In this document: one piece after another, positions 1 to 7,240 of the stretch | How positions within the stretch are numbered: the first letter of the stretch is position 1 | Layout: every line of letters starts with the position of its first letter | Source of the DNA: Allotamlana fucoidanivorans | GTDB lineage: Bacteria > Bacteroidota > Bacteroidia > Flavobacteriales > Flavobacteriaceae | Direction of reading: 5' to 3' | Length of the DNA stretch: 64,000 bases | NCBI RefSeq assembly: GCF_006265225.1 | Contig: NZ_VDCS01000002.1 | Location: 186,001-250,000, forward strand | Translations under genes and position numbers: made by a program | The notes under the pieces: generated by a model | Databases searched by the model: none | The model's input: the letters and a program-made list of their open reading frames with translations, nothing else | What the model was told of the DNA's origin: nothing

Positions 1-798
1 ATAGTAGCCAAGGCGGCCGCAAAATACCTGACACCTGTAGTTCTCGAATTAGGAGGAAAATCTCCTTGCATTATTGACGACACTATCGATTTAAAATTAG
101 TGGCCAGACGATTAGTTTGGGGCAAACTTCTTAATGGTGGGCAAACCTGTATTGCTCCCGACTACGTTATTGTAAAAGCCGAAATAAAAGAAGCTCTAGT
201 CACCAACTTAATACAGGAGATTACAAAACGCTATGGAACAGACGCGAAATTATCAGAAGATTTTCCAAGAATTATAAATGATGTGCACACAAAAAGATTG
301 GCAAACCTGATGCAAAATCAACATATTGTATTTGGCGGAGCTATTCATTTAAATTCCTGCTTCGTTGCGCCTACCTTGATAGACAATCCTAAACTTGATA
401 GCCCCATCATGAAGGAAGAAATTTTTGGACCTATACTGCCTATACTATCTTTTCAAACAGAAAAGGATATTGAGCATATCCTTTGGAATTTAGACAAACC
501 ATTGGCATGTTATATATTTTCAAAAAATAAGACCTTTATAAAATCTATTTTAAAAACTTTTAGCTTTGGTGGTGGTGTTATTAATGATACCTTAATTCAT
601 TTTGGAAACCCCAAATTACCCTTTGGAGGTGTTGGCGCCAGTGGTTTAGGCCATTATCATGGCAAATATGGTTTTGATACTTTTACGCATCATAAATCTA
701 TTGTAAAACGTGGTACTTGGGCAGATCCTTCTTTTAGATATGCGCCGTATAATGGTAAACTCAAGGTTCTTAAAAAATTATTTAGATGGTTGGGCTAA
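1..798 (+). CDS. Aldehyde dehydrogenase, class 3-like (5' truncated by window edge)
   Basis: The reading frame is open from base 1, so the gene begins outside the window; the GTG at 100 is an internal valine. An NAD(P)-dependent aldehyde dehydrogenase oxidises aldehydes to carboxylic acids. Visible signatures are ELGGKSP at 46-66, the catalytic cysteine region GGQTC (Cys codon 148-150), and the EEIFGPILP and LPFGGVGASGLG motifs near the C-terminus. The short basic, hydrophobic tail (KLKVLKKLFRWLG) resembles class 3 fatty-aldehyde dehydrogenases. The substrate cannot be told. The gene converges on the histidine kinase and the two coding sequences overlap by 17 bases, leaving no room for a separate terminator. 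Confidence 0.93.
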   Translation: MVAKAAAKYLTPVVLELGGKSPCIIDDTIDLKLVARRLVWGKLLNGGQTCIAPDYVIVKAEIKEALVTNLIQEITKRYGTDAKLSEDFPRIINDVHTKRLANLMQNQHIVFGGAIHLNSCFVAPTLIDNPKLDSPIMKEEIFGPILPILSFQTEKDIEHILWNLDKPLACYIFSKNKTFIKSILKTFSFGGGVINDTLIHFGNPKLPFGGVGASGLGHYHGKYGFDTFTHHKSIVKRGTWADPSFRYAPYNGKLKVLKKLFRWLG

Positions 799-1606
799 CC
801 ATTAGGTTATTAAACGGATAAGTTAAAACAAGTTCCACCCCTTTTCCTGGTTCAGATTGAATATTTATACTAGAGTGTATTAACTTTGCTCTACTCATCA
901 TATTTAACAAACCTGAACCTTTTTCAACCGTATCAGTGTCAAATCCTTTACCATCGTCTTTAACTGTAATTACTAAGTTATCAATCTGATAATCAAGCTT
1001 AATATTAATATGGTCAGCTTCGGAATATTTTACTGAATTTGATAAAAACTCTTGAATAATTCTGAACAATATAATTTCATGCTTTTTATTTGAAAATGTT
1101 CTGGTCTGCCCTAATATTTTAAGCTCAGCACCTTTAAACTTCATCTTTTTTAATCGATTCAATTCATTGTTTATAGACTTTTCAAAGCCTAGGTTTAATA
1201 TCACATCATTGTTAAGTGTTTTTGAAAGTGCCCTAACCTCTGCCAAGCTTTCTTTTAACGCCTCTGAAGTATCTTTGAATTTTTCTTTAACATCATTTGG
1301 CACTTGCATTTTTAAAATACTCAATTGCATATTAGCAAATGATAACAACTGGCCAATATTATCATGGAGTTCCCAGCCTACATTTTTTAAAGTTTGCTCT
1401 TGGGTTTCTGTTTGAGCTTGAGCAATTTCAGCTTCAAAAGCCTGCTGTTGTTTTATACGGTCTTGAAGTAATTTATTTTTTCGTTTTAGAAACACTACAA
1501 AAAATACAATAACCAATGTGGTTACTATAACTAATACACCAATCATATAAACCAACAGATAACGCTCTGCTGCTGTACTTACTATTCGTTCTGTGGTTTG
1601 CACCAT
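782..1606 (-). CDS. Sensor histidine kinase, NarL/HisKA_3 type
   Basis: Inner-membrane kinase of 274 aa that should autophosphorylate and pass phosphate to a LuxR-type response regulator. One membrane helix spans about residues 18-41 with almost no periplasmic part, followed by a coiled coil (about 43-75). The HisKA_3 phosphoacceptor is ELHDNIGQ (His81). The ATPase domain has its N box near Asn190 (EFLSNSVKYS), DDGKGF at 217-222 and GSGLLNM at 230-236. I chose ATG 1606 because the upstream 7-TM gene runs to 1582 in another frame; a longer start at 1687 would place 81 more bases inside that gene. The 25-base overlap suggests translational coupling. No response regulator is adjacent. With no sensory domain of its own, it may take its input from the 7-TM neighbours (inference). 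Confidence 0.88.
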   Translation of the reverse strand: MVQTTERIVSTAAERYLLVYMIGVLVIVTTLVIVFFVVFLKRKNKLLQDRIKQQQAFEAEIAQAQTETQEQTLKNVGWELHDNIGQLLSFANMQLSILKMQVPNDVKEKFKDTSEALKESLAEVRALSKTLNNDVILNLGFEKSINNELNRLKKMKFKGAELKILGQTRTFSNKKHEIILFRIIQEFLSNSVKYSEADHINIKLDYQIDNLVITVKDDGKGFDTDTVEKGSGLLNMMSRAKLIHSSINIQSEPGKGVELVLTYPFNNLMVSPTI

Positions 1607-2283
1607 ATTAAAGCAAAGGTAAAGGTTAAATACATGCATAAATTGGCAAATAAATAAATTTCCCATTTTAGAAAAATAAAATTCCAATCGAAATGCGCAT
1701 TATAAATATCATAGAACACCAAAGGCGTTATAATGAGCCACCAAATAAAGATAGCCGCACTAATATAAAAATTTAATGACTTGTAGAAGGTAAGTATCTT
1801 GTCACTCTGTAAAACTTCAATAAAGTAAAACATGGTACACAAAAAAATAATAACAGCACCTAAAACACTTATAATTGGAAAAAACTGCTTAAAAAAAGCC
1901 TCCCAGTGCCATATTATATAAATTACTGAAAACCCTAAAAATATGCATCCCGCATATTTTAGTATTTGCTTAAAACGTTTTTTCTGGAGTATCATGTAAT
2001 AATAAAAAGCAAAAAAGAGAATAGCCCCTACTTTCCAATAAATTGTAGTCCACCAATAATTACGCACCAATTTAGTACCTTGTAAAAACGAAAAAAAACC
2101 GTTTTGTATATGATGCACATAGTTATTGGCATAATCGCAAATAGTTAAATATACTAGAAACCAAATAAAGTATCTTGCCGTAGTAAGTCTATACTTTTTG
2201 TAGCATATTAAGGCTGTTATAGCTGATAAACCCTCTAAAATTGAATAAATTGCGTTGTAATGTTCTAATAAAAAATCGTTCAT
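1582..2283 (-). CDS. Seven-TM membrane protein, paralogue of the next gene
   Basis: A 233-aa protein I do not recognise by name. It is almost entirely hydrophobic, with about seven predicted helices (roughly residues 9-27, 37-53, 77-98, 106-127, 134-156, 168-190, 203-228) and many aromatic residues. The sequence matches the adjacent 248-aa protein along its whole length; shared landmarks include NYWWTTIYW, FFPIISVLGAV, YKSLNFYIS and TFTFALIWC. The 3' end overlaps the histidine kinase start by 25 bases, so the two are probably co-translated. The fold resembles integral-membrane sensory modules of the MASE/7TM type in size only; that role is inference. No catalytic motif is visible. Confidence 0.75.
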   Translation of the reverse strand: MNDFLLEHYNAIYSILEGLSAITALICYKKYRLTTARYFIWFLVYLTICDYANNYVHHIQNGFFSFLQGTKLVRNYWWTTIYWKVGAILFFAFYYYMILQKKRFKQILKYAGCIFLGFSVIYIIWHWEAFFKQFFPIISVLGAVIIFLCTMFYFIEVLQSDKILTFYKSLNFYISAAIFIWWLIITPLVFYDIYNAHFDWNFIFLKWEIYLFANLCMYLTFTFALIWCKPQNE

Positions 2284-2300
2284 AAAGACCTATATCAACT

Positions 2301-3047
2301 TCAATGCTTATCAGTGATTTTAGATTTTTTTGCCTCTTGTCTGCACCATATAAAAGCAAAGGTAAACGTTAAATACATAAAGAGATTAACAAATAAATAA
2401 ATATACCGTCTCAGAATGATGTAAGCTCTATCTTTAATTGGAACACCTATTTCATACGCAGAATAACCATCATAAAACACAATTGGTGTTATAACGAGCC
2501 ACCAAATAAATAAGACAAAACTAATGTAGAAATTTATAAATTTATAGAAATTAAGTAGCTTATCAGAATTTAAAAGTTCAATAAAATAGAATATGCTACA
2601 TAACATAATAAGCACTGCTCCAAAAACTTTAATACTTGGAAAAAACCTTGAAAAGTAAGCATCAAAATTTAAACCAATATAAATAAAAGCAAATATCAAG
2701 AATATTATATTACTTACTTTAAGTGTAACTTTAAACACATGTGTTTGAAGTATTTTTTCAAAATAAAACGTATAAAATACTATGGCGCCTATACTCCAAT
2801 ATAAGGTAGACCACCAATAATTTTTCTCTATAAGGGTTCCTATTAAAAAACTAAAAATTTTATCGGGTTCAACTAACCAAGTGTAGAAACCAATAAAATC
2901 ACATATAGCAATACAGACCAAAAAGTAAATGAAATATCTGGTATAGGTATGCCTATAATATTTAAGAACGAGTAAACCTGTTAAGGCTGCTAACAACTCT
3001 ACACCACTTATCAACCAAACATAATTTCTTAGTAAAAACCCTCCCAA
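2301..3047 (-). CDS. Seven-TM membrane protein (tandem paralogue), TTG start
   Basis: A 248-aa membrane protein with the same seven-helix layout as its downstream neighbour, which it precedes by 17 bases. Shared motifs are NYWWSTLYW, FFPSIKVFGAV, YKFINFYIS and TFTFAFIWC. It has an extra loop before the last helix (about residues 195-212). There is no in-frame ATG upstream before a stop. The TTG at 3047 aligns with the ATG of the paralogue (LGGFLL versus MNDFLL), so TTG initiation is likely. It is the first gene of the 7-TM, 7-TM, kinase operon. Function unknown; a ligand- or membrane-state-sensing role for the kinase is only inferred from gene order. Confidence 0.72.
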   Translation of the reverse strand: MGGFLLRNYVWLISGVELLAALTGLLVLKYYRHTYTRYFIYFLVCIAICDFIGFYTWLVEPDKIFSFLIGTLIEKNYWWSTLYWSIGAIVFYTFYFEKILQTHVFKVTLKVSNIIFLIFAFIYIGLNFDAYFSRFFPSIKVFGAVLIMLCSIFYFIELLNSDKLLNFYKFINFYISFVLFIWWLVITPIVFYDGYSAYEIGVPIKDRAYIILRRYIYLFVNLFMYLTFTFAFIWCRQEAKKSKITDKH

Positions 3048-3106
3048 TAGCGTTGTGTTCCGTTTTAATGTTCTAAAAAAATAATAGCGTTATTTTATAT
3101 TGAGAA

Positions 3107-3613
3107 TTATTGTGGATAACCACCTTGGCCACCACCACCTTCATTTAATGGACCAACAGGTATTGTTTTATCCCCCTGAATATTTAAATTAACACTATTA
3201 GCTTCTGAAAGCGATTTTTTTCCAGTAGGCACTATAAACATAGTCGTTAAATCCTGTTTGCTTTGTCCTGCGTTTTTACCATACACCCCTAAATAAATAC
3301 GAATACCTGTCATATCAAATCCTAAGATTTTAGATTCTTGTTTGGCGTAATTCAAATAATCTTCTACATCGGTTAAAGACCAATCAACGGAACGGTCGTC
3401 TACGCTTCTTCCTTGTTTTGCTGCTGCCGAATCTACCGCCTTTTTTCTGTATTTAGTCCAATTGTTACTCAATGCAGTCGCCTCTTCAACAGTAATGACA
3501 CCTTTGGGTTTGGTGATAACTACTTCTTCAGTATCAACAGTTCTTGGGCAAAAATAATAGGTTAAAATAGCACCAATGGCAAATCCTATTAAGATATAAG
3601 CTAAGTTTTTCAT
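3107..3613 (-). CDS. Hypothetical membrane-anchored protein
   Basis: A 168-aa protein with one N-terminal hydrophobic segment (about residues 4-22), which is either a signal anchor or an uncleaved signal peptide. A hydrophilic domain follows that should lie in the periplasm. The C-terminus is glycine-rich (GGGGQGGYPQ). The middle is rich in Lys, Asp and Ser and carries GIRIYLGVYG. No family is recognised. It lies upstream of the 7-TM/kinase operon on the same strand, with a 59-base gap, and might be read with it. Confidence 0.6.
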   Translation of the reverse strand: MKNLAYILIGFAIGAILTYYFCPRTVDTEEVVITKPKGVITVEEATALSNNWTKYRKKAVDSAAAKQGRSVDDRSVDWSLTDVEDYLNYAKQESKILGFDMTGIRIYLGVYGKNAGQSKQDLTTMFIVPTGKKSLSEANSVNLNIQGDKTIPVGPLNEGGGGQGGYPQ

Positions 3614-3671
3614 TGTTTTGGTGTGTTAGTTATTATACTAAAATAAAGAAAACTTCTGGGACTACACGAAT

Positions 3672-4298
3672 TTACGACGGAAATCCTAGTATATTTCCCA
3701 TTCCCACAGTAAACAACCAGCAACCATAAATGGTATGTTCTATACTCACCAAAAGTGTAGAACGCGTTTTTTGATAAGTGCCTGCAAACAATAAACCTCC
3801 AATAAACGTAAGTACTAAAACCAAATTATTCTTAAAAAACAAGTGCCCCAATGTAAATAAAGCTGCGTTGAGTAATACAAAACCAATTTTACTTTTTACT
3901 AAAGTCTCATATCTGTAAAAGAAAAACGTTCGGTATAAAATTTCCTGAGGATACACAGAAAATACGGTATAAATAAACAGAATCATCAACCATAATTTGG
4001 GCTTGTTAAGTACAACAAAAAAAAGTAACTCCTTATTAGTAAACCAAATAAAAAAGGTTGTCAGCAAGGCTATAAGTAAAAACTTTATCAATGTCTGCTT
4101 CAAAAATAAGTGCCAATTGAGATGTTTTGATATATTGAGTGGTAACTTTTCTACCACAGTAAGCACATAAACCACATAGAGGAAACCAATAACCCCCAAA
4201 CCTAATTTTAGCCATATTGAATAATTAATCATAAAGCTTAAAGGAATCACTACAAAAAGAATTAAACCTTCTAATACTTTATACGCTCTAACTTTCAT
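3672..4298 (-). CDS. CPBP-family intramembrane protease homologue, divergent active site
   Basis: A 208-aa polytopic membrane protein with the CPBP (Rce1-like/ABI) layout. CPBP proteases use glutamates in EExxxR plus histidines in later helices. Here the first motif reads QEILYR (Gln118, Glu119, Arg123), so the first Glu is replaced by Gln (codon CAG). Motif 2 is kept as LFTLGH (His152) and motif 3 as EHTIYG (His188), where the usual Asn four residues later is Gly. It may be catalytically altered or inactive, or may belong to a subfamily with this variation. Its start lies one base from the end of the lrp-like gene (4300), so the two are probably co-transcribed. Confidence 0.78.
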   Translation of the reverse strand: MKVRAYKVLEGLILFVVIPLSFMINYSIWLKLGLGVIGFLYVVYVLTVVEKLPLNISKHLNWHLFLKQTLIKFLLIALLTTFFIWFTNKELLFFVVLNKPKLWLMILFIYTVFSVYPQEILYRTFFFYRYETLVKSKIGFVLLNAALFTLGHLFFKNNLVLVLTFIGGLLFAGTYQKTRSTLLVSIEHTIYGCWLFTVGMGNILGFPS

Positions 4299-4299
4299 T

Positions 4300-4761
4300 C
4301 TATAAATTTATAGCGGTTTCATGTTTTACTTCATTAATAACAAACATGCTATGCGTACTACCAATATGATTAATCTTGGTTAGTTTTTTTACCATAAATT
4401 CTCTGAAAGCTTCCATGTCCTTAACGATAACTTTTAGTAAATAATCATAATCACCACTTATATGATAACATTCTAAAACTTCATTAAGCTGTTTTACTTC
4501 TTTTTCAAAACGTACTACAAAATCCTGACTATGCTGCACTAGTTTTATGTGGCAAAACACCATAAAATTGCGCTCTAGCCTTAACTTATTCACTTTAGCC
4601 ACATACCCATCAATAACACCTTCACGTTCCAGTTTTTTTATCCGCTCAAAAACAGCGGTAACTGAAAGCCCTAACTTAAGGGACAGTGCTTTGTTAGTTT
4701 GTTTACTATCCTCTTGCAAGAACTTAAGGAGCTTAATATCGGTATCATCAAAGGTTACCAT
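4300..4761 (-). CDS. Lrp/AsnC family transcriptional regulator
   Basis: A 153-aa regulator with an N-terminal winged helix-turn-helix (about residues 4-55, including DTDIKLLKFLQEDS and LSVTAVFERIKKLEREGVI) and a C-terminal AsnC/RAM ligand-binding domain (about 65-150, with ISGDYDYLLKV). Such proteins form octamers that bind amino acids. ATG 4761 is preferred over a TTG at 4791 because it starts the standard HTH domain. The gene is divergent from a trans-sulfuration PLP enzyme across about 150 AT-rich bases, a common arrangement for a local regulator of amino-acid catabolism. It probably controls that enzyme and itself (inference). Confidence 0.92.
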   Translation of the reverse strand: MVTFDDTDIKLLKFLQEDSKQTNKALSLKLGLSVTAVFERIKKLEREGVIDGYVAKVNKLRLERNFMVFCHIKLVQHSQDFVVRFEKEVKQLNEVLECYHISGDYDYLLKVIVKDMEAFREFMVKKLTKINHIGSTHSMFVINEVKHETAINL

Positions 4762-4805
4762 TGAAAAATTTTCTTTTTGACGTGAATACAATTTGAATAT
4801 ACTAT

Positions 4806-4826
4806 TTTATTTTCTATAAAAATAAA
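4806..4826. promoter_or_regulatory. AT-rich dyad, possible Lrp operator
   Basis: Between the divergent lrp-like gene and the PLP enzyme, TTTATTTT (4806-4813) and AAAATAAA (4819-4826) form an eight-base inverted repeat around CTATA. Lrp proteins bind AT-rich imperfect palindromes, and the position fits autoregulation plus control of the divergent gene. In DNA this AT-rich such a dyad can arise by chance. Confidence 0.3.
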
Positions 4827-4915
4827 TTTAAATAGAATAATATTTTATAAAATTAATTAACTATTGATTTTTACACATATATAAAAGACATTTGAATAAA
4901 ATTAAAATCAACATC

Positions 4916-6118
4916 ATGGCTTTTAAACCCGCAAATAACATTCAGGATTTGCAGTATTTTGGTGAATTTGGAGGCGTAAATCCATCTATTTCCGATTCAT
5001 CCACCTACACCTTTCTTTCTGCAAAAACCATGTTTGACACCTTTGAAGGAAATGCCGATGGTTGTTATTTATACTCCAGGCATTCATCACCTTCAAACCT
5101 ATACCTTGGAGAAGCTTTAGCCGCTATGGAAGGCACCGAAACGGCTAATGTATCAGCTTCTGGAATGGGAGCTATTACAGCGGTACTCATGCAACTTTGT
5201 GATGCTGGAGATCATATTGTTTCTAGCCGCACTATTTATGGCGGTACGTATGCTTTTCTTAAAAATTTTGCTCCAAAATTTAATATGAGCACCAGCTTTG
5301 TTGCTATTACTAATTTAGAAGCCGTAGAAGCTTCTATTACCAGTAAAACAAAAGTGTTGTATTGTGAATCGGTCAGTAACCCGCTTTTAGAAATTGCTGA
5401 TATAAGAGGTTTGGCGCGCTTAGCTAAAAAATACCAGTTAACCCTTGTGGTAGACAACACGTTTTCTCCTTTATCTATTTCACCAGCTACACTGGGAGCT
5501 GATATTGTTATTCATAGTTTAACTAAATTTATTAATGGGGCAAGTGATACCGTTGGCGGTGTTGTTTGTGCCTCGCAAGCATTTATCAATGATCTACGTC
5601 ATGTGAATGACGGGGCTGCCATGCTTTTGGGGGCCACGATGGATAGTTTGAGAGCGTCATCAATTTTAAAAAACCTAAGAACGCTTCATATTAGAATGCA
5701 ACAGCATAGTAAAAATGCACTTTATTTAGCTGAAAAATTTGAAGCAGATGGTTTAAAAACGGTATATCCTGGCTTAAGGTCTCATCCTTCGCATGTATTG
5801 TTCAAATCAATGATGAATACAGAATATGGGTTTGGTGGCATGCTCACTATTGATGTTGGCAGCATCACTAAAGCCAATGCGCTTATGGAATTGATGCAAA
5901 ATCGAAACCTTGGCTACTTAGCGGTGAGTTTAGGGTTTTATAAGACGCTATTTAGTGCACCAGGCACCTCTACGTCTTCTGAAATTCCCGAAGAAGAGCA
6001 AAAAGATATGGGTTTAAGCAATGGGTTAATTAGATTTTCCATAGGATTAGATGCCGATATAGCCCGTACATATAGTATGATGAGAGATTGCATGGCAGAA
6101 CTTAATATATTGACTTAA
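4916..6118 (+). CDS. Cys/Met metabolism PLP enzyme (methionine gamma-lyase-like)
   Basis: A 400-aa PLP enzyme of the Cys/Met metabolism (cystathionine gamma-synthase/lyase) family. The PLP lysine lies in HSLTKFINGASDTVGG (about Lys204), the cofactor Asp in VVDNTFSPL (about Asp180), and the phosphate-binding region in SASGMGAITAV. The family eliminates or replaces groups at the beta or gamma carbon of sulfur amino acids. Methionine gamma-lyase, which yields 2-oxobutyrate, methanethiol and ammonia, is my best guess given the divergent Lrp regulator; cystathionine lyase or synthase activity cannot be excluded. ATG 4916 is preferred to TTG 4892. The stop lies two bases from that of the convergent gene. 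Confidence 0.88.
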   Translation: MAFKPANNIQDLQYFGEFGGVNPSISDSSTYTFLSAKTMFDTFEGNADGCYLYSRHSSPSNLYLGEALAAMEGTETANVSASGMGAITAVLMQLCDAGDHIVSSRTIYGGTYAFLKNFAPKFNMSTSFVAITNLEAVEASITSKTKVLYCESVSNPLLEIADIRGLARLAKKYQLTLVVDNTFSPLSISPATLGADIVIHSLTKFINGASDTVGGVVCASQAFINDLRHVNDGAAMLLGATMDSLRASSILKNLRTLHIRMQQHSKNALYLAEKFEADGLKTVYPGLRSHPSHVLFKSMMNTEYGFGGMLTIDVGSITKANALMELMQNRNLGYLAVSLGFYKTLFSAPGTSTSSEIPEEEQKDMGLSNGLIRFSIGLDADIARTYSMMRDCMAELNILT

Positions 6119-6120
6119 TT

Positions 6121-7143
6121 TTACTTTCCCTTTAGGCGCTCCCATAGCGCACGTAATGCATCCGAAATATTATCTTCATTACGCCGAAATGGTTTCATAT
6201 TCAATTCGCCTTGCTCATCATATAACACAAATTTAAAAACAGATGATTTAGAATTTTCTTCAATGGTTAGCGGATACCTTAAATCGTTATATTGATAGGT
6301 GTTCTCCCCTATTTTAAATATGCTATAATATTGATTACTAAACCACGCCAACTTTTTAACCCGCTTGTAGTCACGAGGCGACAATGCCCTTTCTTTTTTA
6401 AGTGCTTTAAAATCTGAAAATATATGCTCCTTATCTAACAATGAATAATACCCTACAAAATACGTAGAGTCTGTTTCGGCTATACCATACCATAAAATAT
6501 TATTGAATATAGTGGGTTGTGTATAGCACCTTTTAAAATCTATTTTGTTCTTTTTTAATGACTTTTCAAAAGTTATATCCATATATATTTTATTACCAAT
6601 AGTAAATAACATATATATAGAACTTATTACTATGCCTAATTTCAAAATGAAACGTCGTTTTATAGAGATGCGGTTAAAAAACATCAAAACTATCATACAT
6701 AATAAGAAAGGCAAGGTGTAAATAGGATCTACCACCGCTATATTATTAAAAGCTACACGATAATTAGTAAACGGTGTAAAAAGTTGGGTGCCGTAAGGCG
6801 TAAAACAGTCTAATATGGGGTGTGTGAATAATGACCAAAAAAACAAAAGCGTCCAGCTGTGCTGTGTAGTAAGATGGCGTCGTTTGCCTGTGTTGTATAA
6901 CTTGTAGACCAGCCATCCCAATAAAAACGCAGCTAAAACAGAAAACAAAATAGAATGCATAAACCCTCTATGAAATAGCATAGCATCTATTTCATTGCCA
7001 TATAACCAACTACCAACTATAACATCTAGATCTGGAATAGTGCCTCCTATAGCTCCAAAGAGTAACGCTTTGTTACCTATTTTTTTTCCAAGTACAGCCT
7101 CTCCACAGGCTGCTCCCAATACAATTTGGGTTAATGAATCCAT
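6121..7143 (-). CDS. YdjM/DUF457-like membrane-bound metal-dependent hydrolase
   Basis: A 340-aa protein of the YdjM/LexA-repressed membrane hydrolase family. It begins with MDSLTQIVLGAACGEA and has the family metal-site signatures IPDLDV and HRGFMHS. A cluster of membrane helices follows (about residues 65-200). After that comes a hydrophilic C-terminal domain of about 150 residues that I do not recognise. ATG 7143 fits the conserved start better than TTG at 7152. Physiological substrates of this family are not established. It converges tightly on the PLP enzyme gene. Confidence 0.85.
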   Translation of the reverse strand: MDSLTQIVLGAACGEAVLGKKIGNKALLFGAIGGTIPDLDVIVGSWLYGNEIDAMLFHRGFMHSILFSVLAAFLLGWLVYKLYNTGKRRHLTTQHSWTLLFFWSLFTHPILDCFTPYGTQLFTPFTNYRVAFNNIAVVDPIYTLPFLLCMIVLMFFNRISIKRRFILKLGIVISSIYMLFTIGNKIYMDITFEKSLKKNKIDFKRCYTQPTIFNNILWYGIAETDSTYFVGYYSLLDKEHIFSDFKALKKERALSPRDYKRVKKLAWFSNQYYSIFKIGENTYQYNDLRYPLTIEENSKSSVFKFVLYDEQGELNMKPFRRNEDNISDALRALWERLKGK

Positions 7144-7240
7144 ACTTTTCAAATTATCATGGGTAAAATTACGTAACTATTTCCATTTGCGTACATGCCT
7201 TGAAAATTGTAACATTACATGATAATTTCAAAGTTACATA

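Noticed and set aside
100-798. Aldehyde dehydrogenase starting at GTG 100
   Set aside because: The frame is open from base 1 with the conserved ELGGKSP before position 100; the gene is cut by the window edge.
4792-4915. SAM-type riboswitch upstream of the sulfur-amino-acid enzyme
   Set aside because: The leader is short and AT-only, with no conserved riboswitch core or pseudoknot; an Lrp regulator explains control better.
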